5,898 nucleotides of DNA from an uncultured Bacteroidales bacterium (lineage in GTDB: Bacteria; Bacteroidota; Bacteroidia; Bacteroidales; F082), in NCBI GenBank assembly GCA_937896505.1, contig CALBNP010000015.1, forward strand, positions 1 to 5,898. The letters run 5' to 3'. Below, piece after piece: positions 5,857 to 5,898 of this stretch. The translations under genes were made by a program, and so were the position numbers. Position 1 is the stretch's first letter. The number at the start of each line of letters is the position of its first letter. Below the pieces are notes generated by a model. The model saw only the letters and a list, made by a program, of their open reading frames with translations, had not been told where the DNA came from and ran no database searches.

Positions 5857-5876
5857 CCCCAAATTTGTTTTTTATC

Positions 5877-5898
5877 ATGTTAGTAAAGGAAAATGTTT
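5877..5898 (+). CDS. Start of a gene running off the right end
   Basis: The frame begins ATG at 5877 and reads MLVKENV to the window edge, open with no stop. It is supported only by the well-placed promoter box at 5849-5856 and by the divergent arrangement with ybaK. Seven residues are too few to name a product. Confidence 0.5.

Overview
The window looks like a Bacteroidota chromosome, probably order Bacteroidales. PurL is a large single-chain enzyme of 1230 residues that closely matches the Bacteroides form as I remember it. Five gene starts are preceded by the Bacteroidota -7 element TAnnTTTG, each time followed by C. Leaders are short and no convincing Shine-Dalgarno sequence is visible. 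No rRNA, tRNA, CRISPR array, transposase or integrase was seen.

Layout. Positions 3-155 hold the last 50 codons of a gene entering from the left, tentatively the C-terminal tail of a DUF4143-type ATP-binding protein. Next is a small AT-rich gene (269-799) for a membrane protein of the CPBP/Abi (Rce1-like) family with an altered first motif. purL (923-4615) follows and ends in a clear intrinsic terminator (4637-4667). A new promoter then drives two small overlapping genes, DUF4160 (4735-5034) and DUF2442 (5031-5285). A convergent ybaK-type aminoacyl-tRNA deacylase gene (5295-5780, minus strand) comes next. A divergent gene begins at 5877 and runs off the right end.

The most notable structure is a 37-bp perfect direct repeat (228-264 and 883-919). 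One copy lies just before the CPBP gene and the other just before purL, 4 and 3 bases from the respective ATG. Each copy consists of the -7 box plus a 29-bp interrupted dyad centred on TTGTTGCAACAA, and looks like a duplicated promoter-operator. It suggests that the membrane protein gene and purL respond to the same signal, or that the membrane protein gene was inserted or duplicated into the purL promoter. It also argues that the CPBP gene starts at 269, not at the upstream in-frame codons.

PurL performs the fourth step of de novo purine synthesis and YbaK is a translation quality-control factor. The DUF4160-DUF2442 pair is a recurrent but functionally unassigned two-gene unit, and it is the best candidate here for an undescribed module.
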